Source of the DNA: Oxytricha trifallax
Taxonomy: Eukaryota; Ciliophora; Spirotrichea; Sporadotrichida; Oxytrichidae
Direction: 5' to 3'
Assembly: GCA_000711775.1 (NCBI GenBank)
Contig: ARYC01017090.1
Span: 62,001 to 126,000 of the forward strand
DNA: 64,000 nucleotides
Every line of letters starts with the position of its first letter. The first letter of the stretch is position 1. A program made the translations under genes and the position numbers. Below the pieces are notes generated by a model that was not told the DNA's origin, ran no database searches, and was given only the letters and a program-made list of their open reading frames with translations. Below are positions 32,701-43,900 of this stretch, one piece after another.

Positions 32701-35700
32701 ATCAATAACCCCCTACTTAAAATAGTAACAATAATAATAACAGAGATTTTCTAAATACTTTGATCACAAATGAAGTTTACAGATTCTCATACTATTAAGA
32801 CATGTAGCATAGACTAGATTTCTTAAAGTTTTACTTTGGTTAATGCCCATAGATCTTAAAGCCTTAGTAGATCCAAATTGTTTGGGAATATATAAAACTT
32901 AAAAAACAAGGATTTTTTTTGAGTACAAATTTTTTTATATAGATATATTTAAAATTAGTATAATACTATTGTGTAAAGAATGTAATAAATCTTAAGATAA
33001 ATTTTATTTTAAAATTATCATTATAAAATTAACAAATAATTAACAAATTTCTCAAAATAAAGCAATAAATTTACAAAATTTAATCGAATTTTCAGCAAAT
33101 TTTTTTAAAAAAGTTTTGTAGTTAATGCCTAGTTATAAACGCTTTCTATGACAAAGAGAGAGACTAGTTTTTTAATTGGTGTACTCAAATTTTAAAGCAG
33201 GCCCTAAACCTTCCAGGTGCAAGAGATGTTGAAAATATTGGTGGAGCAAGCATCTTTAAGGATGATTGCTTAGAAATGTTATTCTTTGACACTCTTTTGA
33301 AACTTGACTTCAGATTTATCACTGAAACTATGTATGAATGTTTTGAGCGATTCTTCATTTACATTAATGAGTAGTACGGATAAATAATTACAAATACTGC
33401 ATTCGAAACTGCTTTCGAGGTTTATGAAACTAAACTCATAGGTGTTGAGGCACTTTGGGAAATCACATTATGCGCAAGAAATAACAGAGTTTATGAAAAA
33501 AGTGCCGAGTTCTTACATAAACTTTATAAAAAGATGTCACCAAGTCTTGTTGATAGACTCAATGAAATTAAGGAGGATTTACTTTAAACTTGTATGGATT
33601 AAATTAAGTGTGGTCTGAATGAGATCAAATAAGAAGCCGGCAATGATATTTATGATGCTCCAATTTACTAATTCTCAGATTCAGTCGAGGATCCTAAAAA
33701 TAGAATAGCAAGATCAATATCTCAATTGTGTAAGTTCATTGATGAATTTGAAGGGTTAAGAGAAAGAGGAGCAAAAAGTTCTTTAGGTGGATAAGATAAA
33801 GAAATTTTTGTGATATGCAACAATCAAATCAATAGTTCCCAAGGTCCTAAAAAGATTAACCTCACATTACCCTTATCTACTAAGATTGGAGAAATAAGAG
33901 AACAAGTGGCTAATTCAATCTTTCCTAAAAGATAGGCCAAAGAAATTTGCTTGACTTACAAAGGAAAAGACTAAAATGAAGACTTAAAATCCTTGAAAGA
34001 ACTTGGATTAAAGCCTGAGGATTAGTAAGCAATATTTTTCGTTACTTTAAGAAATCAATATGAGTTAGAGGCATAAAATCAAATAGAGGATTATGGAAAT
34101 CAGGAAATGTTAGATAATATGGTTTAAACTCTTAGAGAGTTCGGATTAGATCTCCCAACTCCAATTTTACAACTTGCCATCTAAAAATGTAACTTGTAAT
34201 TAGAGGAGGCTTTGCTAATGCTTACAGAAGAAGATAAAGTTAATGATTTGTAGGAAGAGTTGAGAAAGAAAGAAGAAAACTCAAATTAAATTGTAATTTT
34301 GTAGCAAGAATAACCTGAGCAAATCGAGAAAGAAGAAGCTAAGTTAAATCTTATATTAAGCAATCGTTCCGAATACTTTGACTTACTATTCGATCTCTTA
34401 AACTTAGGCATAAATGAAATTACTAATGCTTCTTGGAACTTATTAATTCAAATCCCTGTAAACAAGCAACTCTTGAACAACATAAGAAATCTTTCAATTG
34501 TTCAATAAGGATTATCTGAGAACTGGGGATAGATCATAGATTCATCCAATGTCTATAAGATGCTTTACTCTCTTTAGATAGTAAACTCTTTCATATCAGT
34601 GAATAATGAAAAGTTAAGTGAAAGTGAGATTTAAGAAAGATATGAGTGGAGAGAAAGATTTTTGGAATTAGGAGGTTTTGATCATCTTTACTCAATCTTA
34701 ATTACTTTGGACCTAGATGAAGCATTCGGTTTTTAGAATTAAGCTTAAAGAAGAACTGCTCAAAATGGAAAAAAGAAAACAAAAGGATTAAACAATAAGG
34801 CTAAAGCTGTTCAAGAATCAGACTAAGATATCAAAAATAGAGAACAGATTTAGAACAATTCAGCGAAATGCCTTGGTTATTTAATAAGTATCATTAAGAT
34901 CTTCATATAAGCAGCCTTATTAACTTCAGATGAAGAAAACCTTCTAACTTTGATTGTTCAATCTTCCACAAGTCCTTTTAGAAAGCCTAAAACTATAAAA
35001 TCAGCTCTTTAGAGCCTACCACCAAACAAATTCAATCAAATGCTCTTAAATGCTGGAGGCACAGGGTCAGCTGGAGGATCAGTTTAAGATTTTTCAATCA
35101 ATGAGGGTCATTCAAGAGATAATTCAAGCGTAAATACTCCCAAGTTTCATTCAAATCATTCCTCAAATAACATAACTCCCGACTGTAATACTCCTATAGA
35201 ACCCTAGAATGAAAAAGGAAACCAGTAAATGAACAAGTCCGTTGACACTTTAAAATTTGAGCTGAATTCCTAATAAACATTCTCCAAAGCAAACCAAGAC
35301 TAACTCTATACCTAAGTAGACGATTTCCCAAGACTTGTAGATCAAATGAATGGTGGAATAGCAAAGAATTTGCTAGAAAAAGTAGTAAACTTTAATGCAC
35401 TAATTTCGAAGCTGCTGTACTTAATATTTAAGTCAACACAGTTCTGCGAATCAAAAGAAGTTTCCTCTCTTGTTCAAAACTCATTAGATTTACTACTTCC
35501 ATGTGTCGTCTGGAGACCAAACTAACTTCTAAAGGAAATTTACGAATTTGAGCATTTAGAAAGCTTGTTAATTAACACTTTAATGTTTAGTCAAAATGAA
35601 AATGTCAGGAAGAGTCTTGAAAGAACTTTCAAAATATAATGATTGCAAATAAATTTCAAGTTCACATTAATTTATAATCTGTAGTGATGGGATTTAAAAC

Positions 35701-36805
35701 CTTAATATTTATAATGCTACTCCCAATATAAGATGATATTTAAATATTTTTTTATTACAATTTAATTTATAAACACTATTTAAACTTATCTCTTACTATT
35801 TATCTATAATTAAATGAAAATAAATGTGTTTCATTTAATATTTTTTCGATCATAGAAAAGTCTTAACACTAAGAAAAATTAATTCTTTCTATTTAATAAT
35901 TATTTTTTTTAGGGATATAATTATTCAGGGTAAAGCTTTGAACCAACCATAAAAAGAATTTCAGGAAGATAGCAAGACTTAACTTCAAGTTGAATCTCCA
36001 AAAATATATATCCTCAAGATACTACTTAAGAATATGCCGGATGTCCATTAAAAAAGTGACCATTGTGAAGAGTATTTCAACCTTCTCACTTAACTCATAA
36101 GATAGTGCCATTCTAATTTCTAACTCGTCCCAAGAGTTAATTAAGAAATTAATTAATCAAAAGAAGTATAGAAGTAAAAGATCCTTATTGATGATGTTAC
36201 TTTCTCTTCAATTGATTTACTAGAATGGAGTATTGCTTAACTTAAGAATAGACCAACTTATGAGGATAAATATTCTAATTATAGCGACAAAATTCTTGGT
36301 GGATATTTACAATTAACTTAATCTGTTTTAGAAATTGACTAACAACTTAAGTTATTGACAGTGAATGATGAAAATGGATATAACCTAGTGAAAACTATTT
36401 TCGACTTCCTTTTCTTGTTACCATCAGTTGAAGAGCAATAGAAGAAACATAAGACCAGTTCTGAAAGCATTTCAGCTAACGACTATCCTAAATGCAAAAG
36501 AAAGTTCACAAGAAAGAAAGCTTTCAATCTTTTATTAACTCTGAGTCATTAATGCAAGCCAAACTATATTTAGCTACTTGAAGAGCTTTATAAGTTTCAT
36601 GCTTAAATAAAGAAGAGTGAAAAAGTCGTCAATATTTAAGATTTAGACCTTGAGTAGGGAATGAGATCTGCTTCAGGTTATGTAGGTTTATTGAATTTTA
36701 CAGCAACATGCTACATGAATTCCTTAATTTAATAACTTTTTATGATCCCTGATTTAAGATAAGGAATATTAAGAGCTCCTATTTATGATGATGATCTTGA
36801 GTAAA
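29707..36805 (+). CDS. USP9X-like deubiquitinase, 5' block (scrambled gene)
   Basis: ATG at 29707 (MIFDDNLDIYNHRFSKN) or further upstream. It contains KLIEWLDNEKIFDLVFGDSL, equivalent to the USP9X region before KHEAYKVAILKALTFIA. Then come a Q/N/S-rich disordered region (about 30840-32900), a ubiquitin-like region (INLTLPLSTKIGEIREQVAN), a possible UBA (TPILQLAIQKCNLQLEEALL), helical repeats, and the catalytic Cys box GYVGLLNFTATCYMNSLIQQ with LFMIPDLRQGIL. It breaks off at pointer ATGATCTTGAGTAAA (36791-36805), whose other copy opens the 3' block at 24946. An IES (35639-36008) with pointer AAAATATA is needed to stay in frame. The region 32590-33120 also holds non-coding inserts. The order in the germline is block 2 then block 1. 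Confidence 0.87.
35639..36008. other. IES in the USP 5' block (pointer AAAATATA)
   Basis: Repeat copies at 35631-35638 and 36001-36008. The frame hits TGA right after the first copy. Joining the copies gives ERTFKIYILKILLKNMP, which aligns with the USP9X region before the catalytic domain. Part of the insert just before 36001 is open in the same phase, so an intron with a longer exon is an alternative. Confidence 0.6.
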
Positions 36806-36830
36806 TTTAGTATACTTATACAAAAATAAA
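36806..36830. other. 25-bp spacer between two scrambled loci
   Basis: The 25 bp between the outgoing pointer of the USP 5' block (ends 36805) and the outgoing pointer of the WASHC5 N-terminal block (36831-36842, on the other strand). Reading frames on both strands run through it, so the edges are set by the pointers and not by stops. Confidence 0.7.
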
Positions 36831-39281
36831 TGAAGTTGAATACTTTCTAGAGACTAAAGCAGTTGCTTCCTTCTCAACAGCGAATTCTATAATTCTACTC
36901 AATTCTTCTCCCCAAATCTTCTCACCATAAACATTCAGGAAATCTTGAATGTATTCTATTGATCTCTTAAGTCCCTTGACTTTATCTCTAAGTGCTCGCA
37001 ATTTGCTTTCAAGGTCATCTTGTCCTGGCAATTTTCTAAATATAAATCCTTCATGCAAAAGATGGGCTAACGTCTTTCCTAACTCTTTTCTTATACCATC
37101 TATCAAGATTTCCTTTGGTTCGATCTCAATGACTCCCATTAGTACCTTATCAAGACAAAGCATACCTTCAGTAAAGACTGAAACTTCATGAGTTAGCTTT
37201 GCAAGCTAAAATCTTTGATCAAATTAAGCATGCTCTTTCAGTTCTTCTTTAGACAGCTTAACTTCAAACTCTTTTACATCTTAAGTCAAAATGACTGAAA
37301 CTCTTTCAAGAAGATTGAAAATTTTAGTGGGAATAACTTGCAACACTCTCTTAACAAACTTAACTAGCTCTCCTGAATAATAATTTGCTACTGATCTTAA
37401 GTCTTCCGAATTTGCTTCTATAATTCTTACTAGTGACTGATTCATAATAGAAGCAAGTTTTAAGAATACGGTTTTAAGTGAAAGTACAACTTTTGGTTCT
37501 TTCTTAATTTCTTCTTGCATAATAGGAATATAGTCATCAATAAGCAACCAAGAATAAGCAAAATCTGTAATGTAAGATATGTTGACTAAGATTTATCTTT
37601 TAACATTAACAATTCTGACCATATGATGTAGGGCTTTTTATGTCTCAGTGATATAGTACTTAATTTAAACACTTCTCTCAATTACATCATAGACTTGTAC
37701 ATCTTCGAGAGCTTAAATAAGTTGTTGAATTTTTCTTCCAGTTTTGGTTGAATGTTTGTAATCTAAGCTTTCCACAATATTAGTTACATTCCTAAACCAA
37801 TTAGCATAGTTTTCATCAATATTAGATTTCCCCCAATTTCTGTTTCCACTAAAATACTCTGCAATTTCATTCATGTTTTCAAAGCATTTCTGCTTATCTT
37901 GTGCCCAAATTGTATGTTTTTAGCTCACTAAGTTCTAGAACATGGATTTAAGCTGGTGTTCAAATTTAGAGAGATTTAATAATAGATTTATGATATCTTT
38001 TGGATTACATCCAGCATCAACCATATCCTTAAACTTCTTATTTTTGCAAAGTCTATGAAGCATAATCCATCTTATGGTTACATTTGAGTCTCTTAGACAG
38101 TTCATCAGTTCTTTGACATGGTCAAGAACAAATTCCTCTTGAAGTTATCCTTCTATGATATATTTGTCAAGTCTTCTCAAGCAATCTCCTAGCTTATAGA
38201 AATGTTGCTAAGATATCTTTCTGATATTTTCAACCTCAATATTGTTATTAAGAGCTTTCATAGCAGCTGGAAATGGACTCCAAATCTCAGTAAGTTCAAC
38301 AATATGTCCTTAATAGATAGGTATAACCCAATTATCCGGGAAATGTTTATCAACGATTTCTCTCATCTTGGCATTCTCATTTTGGAGAATTTTAGGACAA
38401 AAAGCCAGCAGAACGAAGATTATAGAAGCCTAATTTGACAAGGCAACAGATCTATGTTCTGGGTTTGGATATGCTGCCAGCTAGTTGTAGACATCATCAT
38501 CCTTGAGAGTATTAATAAGTTGTTCAATTAATACTCTATCAATGTTAAATCTACTGAAATAGTCTACTGGATAATTAAGAGGATATTTATCATCTCTTGT
38601 CTTGCTGTTATAGCTGTAACCAGTACTCTTAACAAGTTTGCATACCTCATTAACGAAGTCACTTGAATTCTGACCTTTATATCTGATATAGCAGACGACT
38701 AATCTTTCTCTGGCGATTGATGGAATAAGTCTATCTTGGAGAAGTAACATGACACCATAGAGATAGATCACTTCAATCAAGAGTCTCTTACCTTCTTGGT
38801 TTTGCAAGATAGCTTCCAAGTTGAAATCTATAAAGTACCCTTCATGCACATTAGAAATGAAGGTCTTGAATTCTTTATAATAATTGTAGATTGAATCAAA
38901 CACCTGGAAGAATCTTTCAATTATCTCCATATAGGACTCTCTAAAGTTTTCATCGAGATCGATGTAGTCTATATTGTTTTGGATCTTTGCATCGTAAATG
39001 TCTTAGTTCTTAAGATAAGAGAAATCAAATAAGATGTTCTCATACTTCTTTTGCTCGTAGTACAATAGATTGGCAGTAGCAGCATCGATTGCTTCCCCAT
39101 TAATCATAAGAACCTCTTGATTCTTTTCATTTTTCTTATTTTCCTTGATAGTAGAGTCAAACATGAAGACATCTGGGATATGATTTGAAAGTCTCAACAG
39201 CTCAGCTAATATAGCCGATCCATTTGCAGCTAGCTTCAATAAAGCCTGACCACAGTCATTATTAGGATCCAAGAAATCCAT
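36831..39281 (-). CDS. WASHC5: WASH complex subunit 5 (strumpellin), N-terminal block (scrambled gene)
   Basis: ATG at 39279-39281 ([20 protein letters not shown]) matches the strumpellin start. Conserved blocks follow throughout: [130 protein letters not shown]-like [18 protein letters not shown] and [20 protein letters not shown]. Strumpellin is a scaffold of the WASH actin-nucleation complex on endosomes. The frame leaves the family at pointer TATTCAACTTCA (36831-36842), mid-protein. The rest of the gene lies upstream in transcription direction at 39479-40886. It uses an open frame of about 815 codons without clear introns. Confidence 0.9.
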
Positions 39282-39478
39282 ACTCTTTCTGATTTATTAT
39301 AATTTATATTAAAAGAGATCGAGAGATTTCTTATCCAGATCATAAATTATTCTTATCTAATATTGATAAAAAATGAGCTAAAGATAGAATGTAAAATGTT
39401 TTTGAATATTAGATTAGATAATTACTGCTGTGATGTAGTAATAAAATAAAACTCTATTTGGTTTGTTCTTGTCTCTTC
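39282..39478. other. spacer between the two WASHC5 blocks
   Basis: An AT-rich 197-bp interval between the end of the C-terminal block and the start of the N-terminal block. If the locus is processed as a permutation, both macronuclear chromosome ends should derive from here. Confidence 0.45.
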
Positions 39479-40886
39479 TCAATAAGTTTTATAGAAATCA
39501 AAAATATAGGTCCCAAGATTGTTGGTTATTAGTTCTCTTGAATTATTATCGTACTTGATAATTTCTTCTAAGAAACTTAAAACCATTTGAGCATCAGCTG
39601 GGAGTGTCTTTGTAATTAGCGATTAAGGACTACCAGTCTAAATTGAGACTTTGATGAAGTGGATCAAAATCAAAATGAACTTCTTGTAGTTATTGTAGTG
39701 GTATTGCTTGAAGATTGTCAAGAGACCTACTATGAAGTGAGGACCATCCAAAATGAATTCTTTGTTCTTTCTTACTAAGGAGAATATTATTCAATTATAT
39801 TTTAGACTATAATTTAGATATATTTTAAAATTTGAATATGTATGGATCATAAGAGAGTTATAACAAAGCATTTAATGAGATAAGTGCTGCAACCAATGGG
39901 AAATGATCCAAGTCTTTAGTCAATTTATAGACTTTATTCATGGGGTTTACCATGCCTATCGCTTCAAGTGCTGTTGTCATATCTTTCAACATAAATTTGA
40001 GTTTTTGCTCAGCTTCCTTTTCCTTGTCTGCCCTCATTGCTTATTATTGAGCAGTTAACATTCTAGTTTGATTCAGAGTTTCATTGCCAAATCCTAAGAA
40101 ATCCTCTTCTCTTTCAACATAAGTTCTTTTAGCATTATCTTTGATTTCATCTAAGTTGTGAAGCATAGTGTAATTTAGAGTCTCTAGAGTGCTGGTATAC
40201 TAAGCAGACTCAACTTTGGAGGAGAAATAGATTTGCTTGGTAACTAACTTCCTGAGCAGTTGAAGCTTACCAATTTGAATAATTGATGGCAGGAAAGTCT
40301 GATAAAGTGGTTGAATGGCTTTGATTAATATTGAATATTGCTTGAGATAAATGGGATTCAAGTTGCCTAAGTTTTCTGAAATATCTTCATCAAAGTTCTT
40401 AATAGATTATAAGAATTGCTTGTTAACTTTGTTTCCTTTGGTTCTCATATCATCTGAGATGCCTCCACCTCCGATTTGAAGTCCATAGAATCTGCAGAAC
40501 TTATTGTGAACAAATAGTTGTTAAGAATTTACTTAATATTATCTAAAAGATTCTATGATTGATTTCAGAGACAATCGAGTAAACAATTAATCTGTCAAGC
40601 CCTTGTAGGAAAGTTGTGCCAAGATAGTCTTGAACATAGTTCACATATCTCAATCCAAATATTTAATTTCCATTTGCATCGTATACTTGAAAAATTTACT
40701 TTTTAAAACTTTTTATAAATAACACTTCATTGTTTACCAAGATGATAAATGGTCTAAATAGAATCCTTTAGTAACTGTCTCAGTAATATGTCTTAAGACT
40801 CTTCCCATGAAAGTAAAGTCGTTATTATCAGGGATGAAATTTGGAATAAAGTAATTCTCCTGTGCTTCAACTAGTGAAGTTGAATA
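39479..40886 (-). CDS. WASHC5: WASH complex subunit 5 (strumpellin), C-terminal block (scrambled gene)
   Basis: Starts at the second pointer copy (40875-40886) and continues strumpellin where the N-terminal block stops: FIPNFIPDNNDFTFMGRVLR, YVQDYLGTTFLQGLDRLIVY, FCRFYGLQIGGGGISDDMRT, ALEAIGMVNPMNKVYKLTKD, HFPLVAALISL, VLSFLEEIIKYD and finally TYIFDFYKTY before TGA 39479-39481. The human protein ends NFIFDEFRTVL. Three non-coding inserts (about 40687-40738, 40508-40555, 39783-39838) interrupt it. The first has only TA at both edges and may be an IES; the others may be introns or IESs. In germline order this block precedes the N-terminal block in transcription direction. Confidence 0.87.
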
Positions 40887-40972
40887 ATCTTAAGCTTTCT
40901 GAAGAAAAAATCTAAACTTTTGATGTGAATCTCAGAATTAAAATCAGTCAGCAAAAATAAAATACAAAACTT

Positions 40973-43900
40973 TCAAGAGTTAACAATTGTTTTCTCTACT
41001 CTAATACAAGTTTCGGATACCCCCTCCAAATCTGGAACTTTTTGAAATTCCAGATTTGGCTTTTGAATTCCAGTTTTAAACTGGAATTCCAGATTAGCTC
41101 TAGAATCCCATTATTATACAAAAAATCAATAATTCCAGGTATAAATCTGGAATTCCAGTTATATTCCTGGAATTCCAGAAATACACCTGGAATTCTTTAA
41201 TATAATGCTTTATAATAATGTTAAACTATTTTATATAAACTTATAAATAAATCTTGATTTTTATCTGTTCCGACCGAGACCCGTACCCCCCCCGTACCCC
41301 TCTTCTAAAAAATACCCCTTCACACCCGTACCCCCCGTACCCTACATTCCCCCGTACCCCCCATACCCCCCCGTACCCCCCATAAAATCCCCCATTTCAT
41401 ATGAAATTTTTTATCCGCGCAGTCTGAATCGATTTCCTTCCTGACATCTCGATATCATATAATGATAATTTTATATATAAAATATTATAAATTTTTGAAA
41501 ATTTTTCTTTGCTTATTAGCGCATAATAACATGTAAAGTTTTAATTTTTTTAATTTTTTTTCAACATCCGTCATCACTTTTTTTGTATATACTCCCATAG
41601 GAAAATATTTATTTATAAGTTGCTCATTGATTACATAATTTTAACATAATAATTATTTCTAAAGTATTTTATATATTATTTCTATCATTTTAAATCAACT
41701 CAATCCAGCTTATCTCAAGCAAATTAAAACAAAAAAGTGATTTTTTGTAATACTTTTAGAGTATAAATTCTTTTTTAAAATGTATTAAAATAAATAATTT
41801 ATTTTTTTATTATCACTTAAATGTTACAAAGTCTCACTTTATAATTATATAATATTTTTTAAAAAATAATTCTATATTTTTTTAATATTGTAGGCATGCA
41901 TTTGGATTTGGAAATTAAAAAAAATATCTGATAATTAATTATATTCGTGGAACTTAATTTACTCGAAACCTAGGCAATATGGTACTTGTTCAATTGAGAT
42001 TTCAAAATTAGCAAGACATAACTTTTGCAGTATACCTCTATTGCATCCCTAAATTTGGATAGATCAACAAAATATTTTGTGTGATTTGTTAAGTTAAATT
42101 ATATGTCAAATATTTTGTTGATCTATCCAAATTTAGGGATGCAATAGAGGTATACTGCAAAAGTTATGTCTTGCTAATTTTGAAATCTCAATTGAACAAG
42201 TACCATATTGCCTAGGTTTCGAGTAAATTAAGTTCCACGAATATAATTAATTATCAGATATTTTTTTAATTTCCAAATCCAAATGCATGCCTACAATATT
42301 AAAAAAATATAGAATTATTTTTTAAAAAATATTATATAATTATAAAGTGAGACTTTGTAACATTTAAGTGATAATAAAAAAATAAATTATTTATTTTAAT
42401 ACATTTTAAAAAAGAATTTATACTCTAAAAGTATTACAAAAAATCACTTTTTTGTTTTAATTTGCTTGAGATAAGCTGGATTGAGTTGATTTAAAATGAT
42501 AGAAATAATATATAAAATACTTTAGAAATAATTATTATGTTAAAATTATGTAATCAATGAGCAACTTATAAATAATTATTTTCCTATGGGAGTATATAAA
42601 AAAAAAGTGATGACGGATGTTGAAAAAAAATTAAAAAAATTAAAACTTTACATGTTATTATGCGCTAATAAGCAAAGAAAAAATTTTCAAAAATTTATAA
42701 TATTTTATATATAAAATTATCATTATATGATATCAAGATGTCAGGAAGGAAATCGATTCAGACTGCGCGGATAAAAAATTTCATATGAAATGGGGGATTT
42801 TATGGGGGGGTACGGGGGGGTATGGAGGGTACGGGGGAATGCAGGGGTACGGGGGGTACGGGTGTGAAGGGGGTATTTTTTAGAAGAGGGGTACGGGGGG
42901 GGTACGGGTCTCGGTCGGAACATTTATCAATATAAATTTTTCTGTTTTTTTTATAATTACGATAAATTTAAAGTTTCAAGGAATTTTTTTTTTATAATGA
43001 AAATTACTGTTTAGAAAAATTCTGTTGAAAGGAAAAAATTTCTTAAACTTAATCTTATAATTGAATTTTTGGAGGGAAGTTTCCTGTCAAGTAAACTTTT
43101 TTTTATATAATTTCTATTCATTTTATATAAAATATTTTAATAAATAATTTCTTACACATTAAATGGCCAATGATAAGTTAAACATTTTAAGAATTATATC
43201 GATAAATTGCAATTATACTCTAATATCATAAATTGAGATATAGAACAGAATTTTATCATAATCTTTAGTAAAAAATTTGGAAAACTATTTGAAAATAAGA
43301 TTATATATTTTTAAAAAATAATGCTCAATAAAAATTAGATTTTGTTATATTTCATGAATAAATTGCTTGAATAAAAAAAAATGTGAAAATCATTAAAGAT
43401 GTATTAAAATGACAAAAAATAATTCCATTAAAAAATATTCTTGACAGGAAACTTCCCTAAAAAAGCTGTTTTATCATAAACCTTGGCAGGAAATTTTACC
43501 CCCCCCCTTTGAATTTTTATTACCATAGTTAATATAAATATACCTTTTATAATATTATTGCTAGAGGGAGATCCTTTAATAAAGTAAACCTAATAGTTAG
43601 TATTCAAAAATTTATAATTGTAATTTTAATAATAAAGAGCTGATATTTATTAATTAATTAGTTTAAATGAATTAAAATAGCAAGCTAAATAAAAAGAATT
43701 GTTTTTTAATTTAACTAAATTTTTAAATAGATTAACTTAGTTTCATAAAAACTTATGCACTTTTATTATTATCTAGAATATTTAAATATTATATTTATCC
43801 ATTAAAATTTACCATTTAAAAGCTTTGTAATTGTTGTTTGATTAATTTTAATTCATAATAAAAATTTTGAACTTCTGCATTTAAAGTAGTAATTATTTCA

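Noticed and set aside
36806-36870. Plus-strand USP frame running on past 36805
   Set aside because: The USP9X-like motif ends at the pointer and the continuation is antisense WASHC5.
42741-42923. Minus-strand Pro-rich open frame
   Set aside because: It is the GTACCCC repeat in the tip of the fold-back element read as protein.
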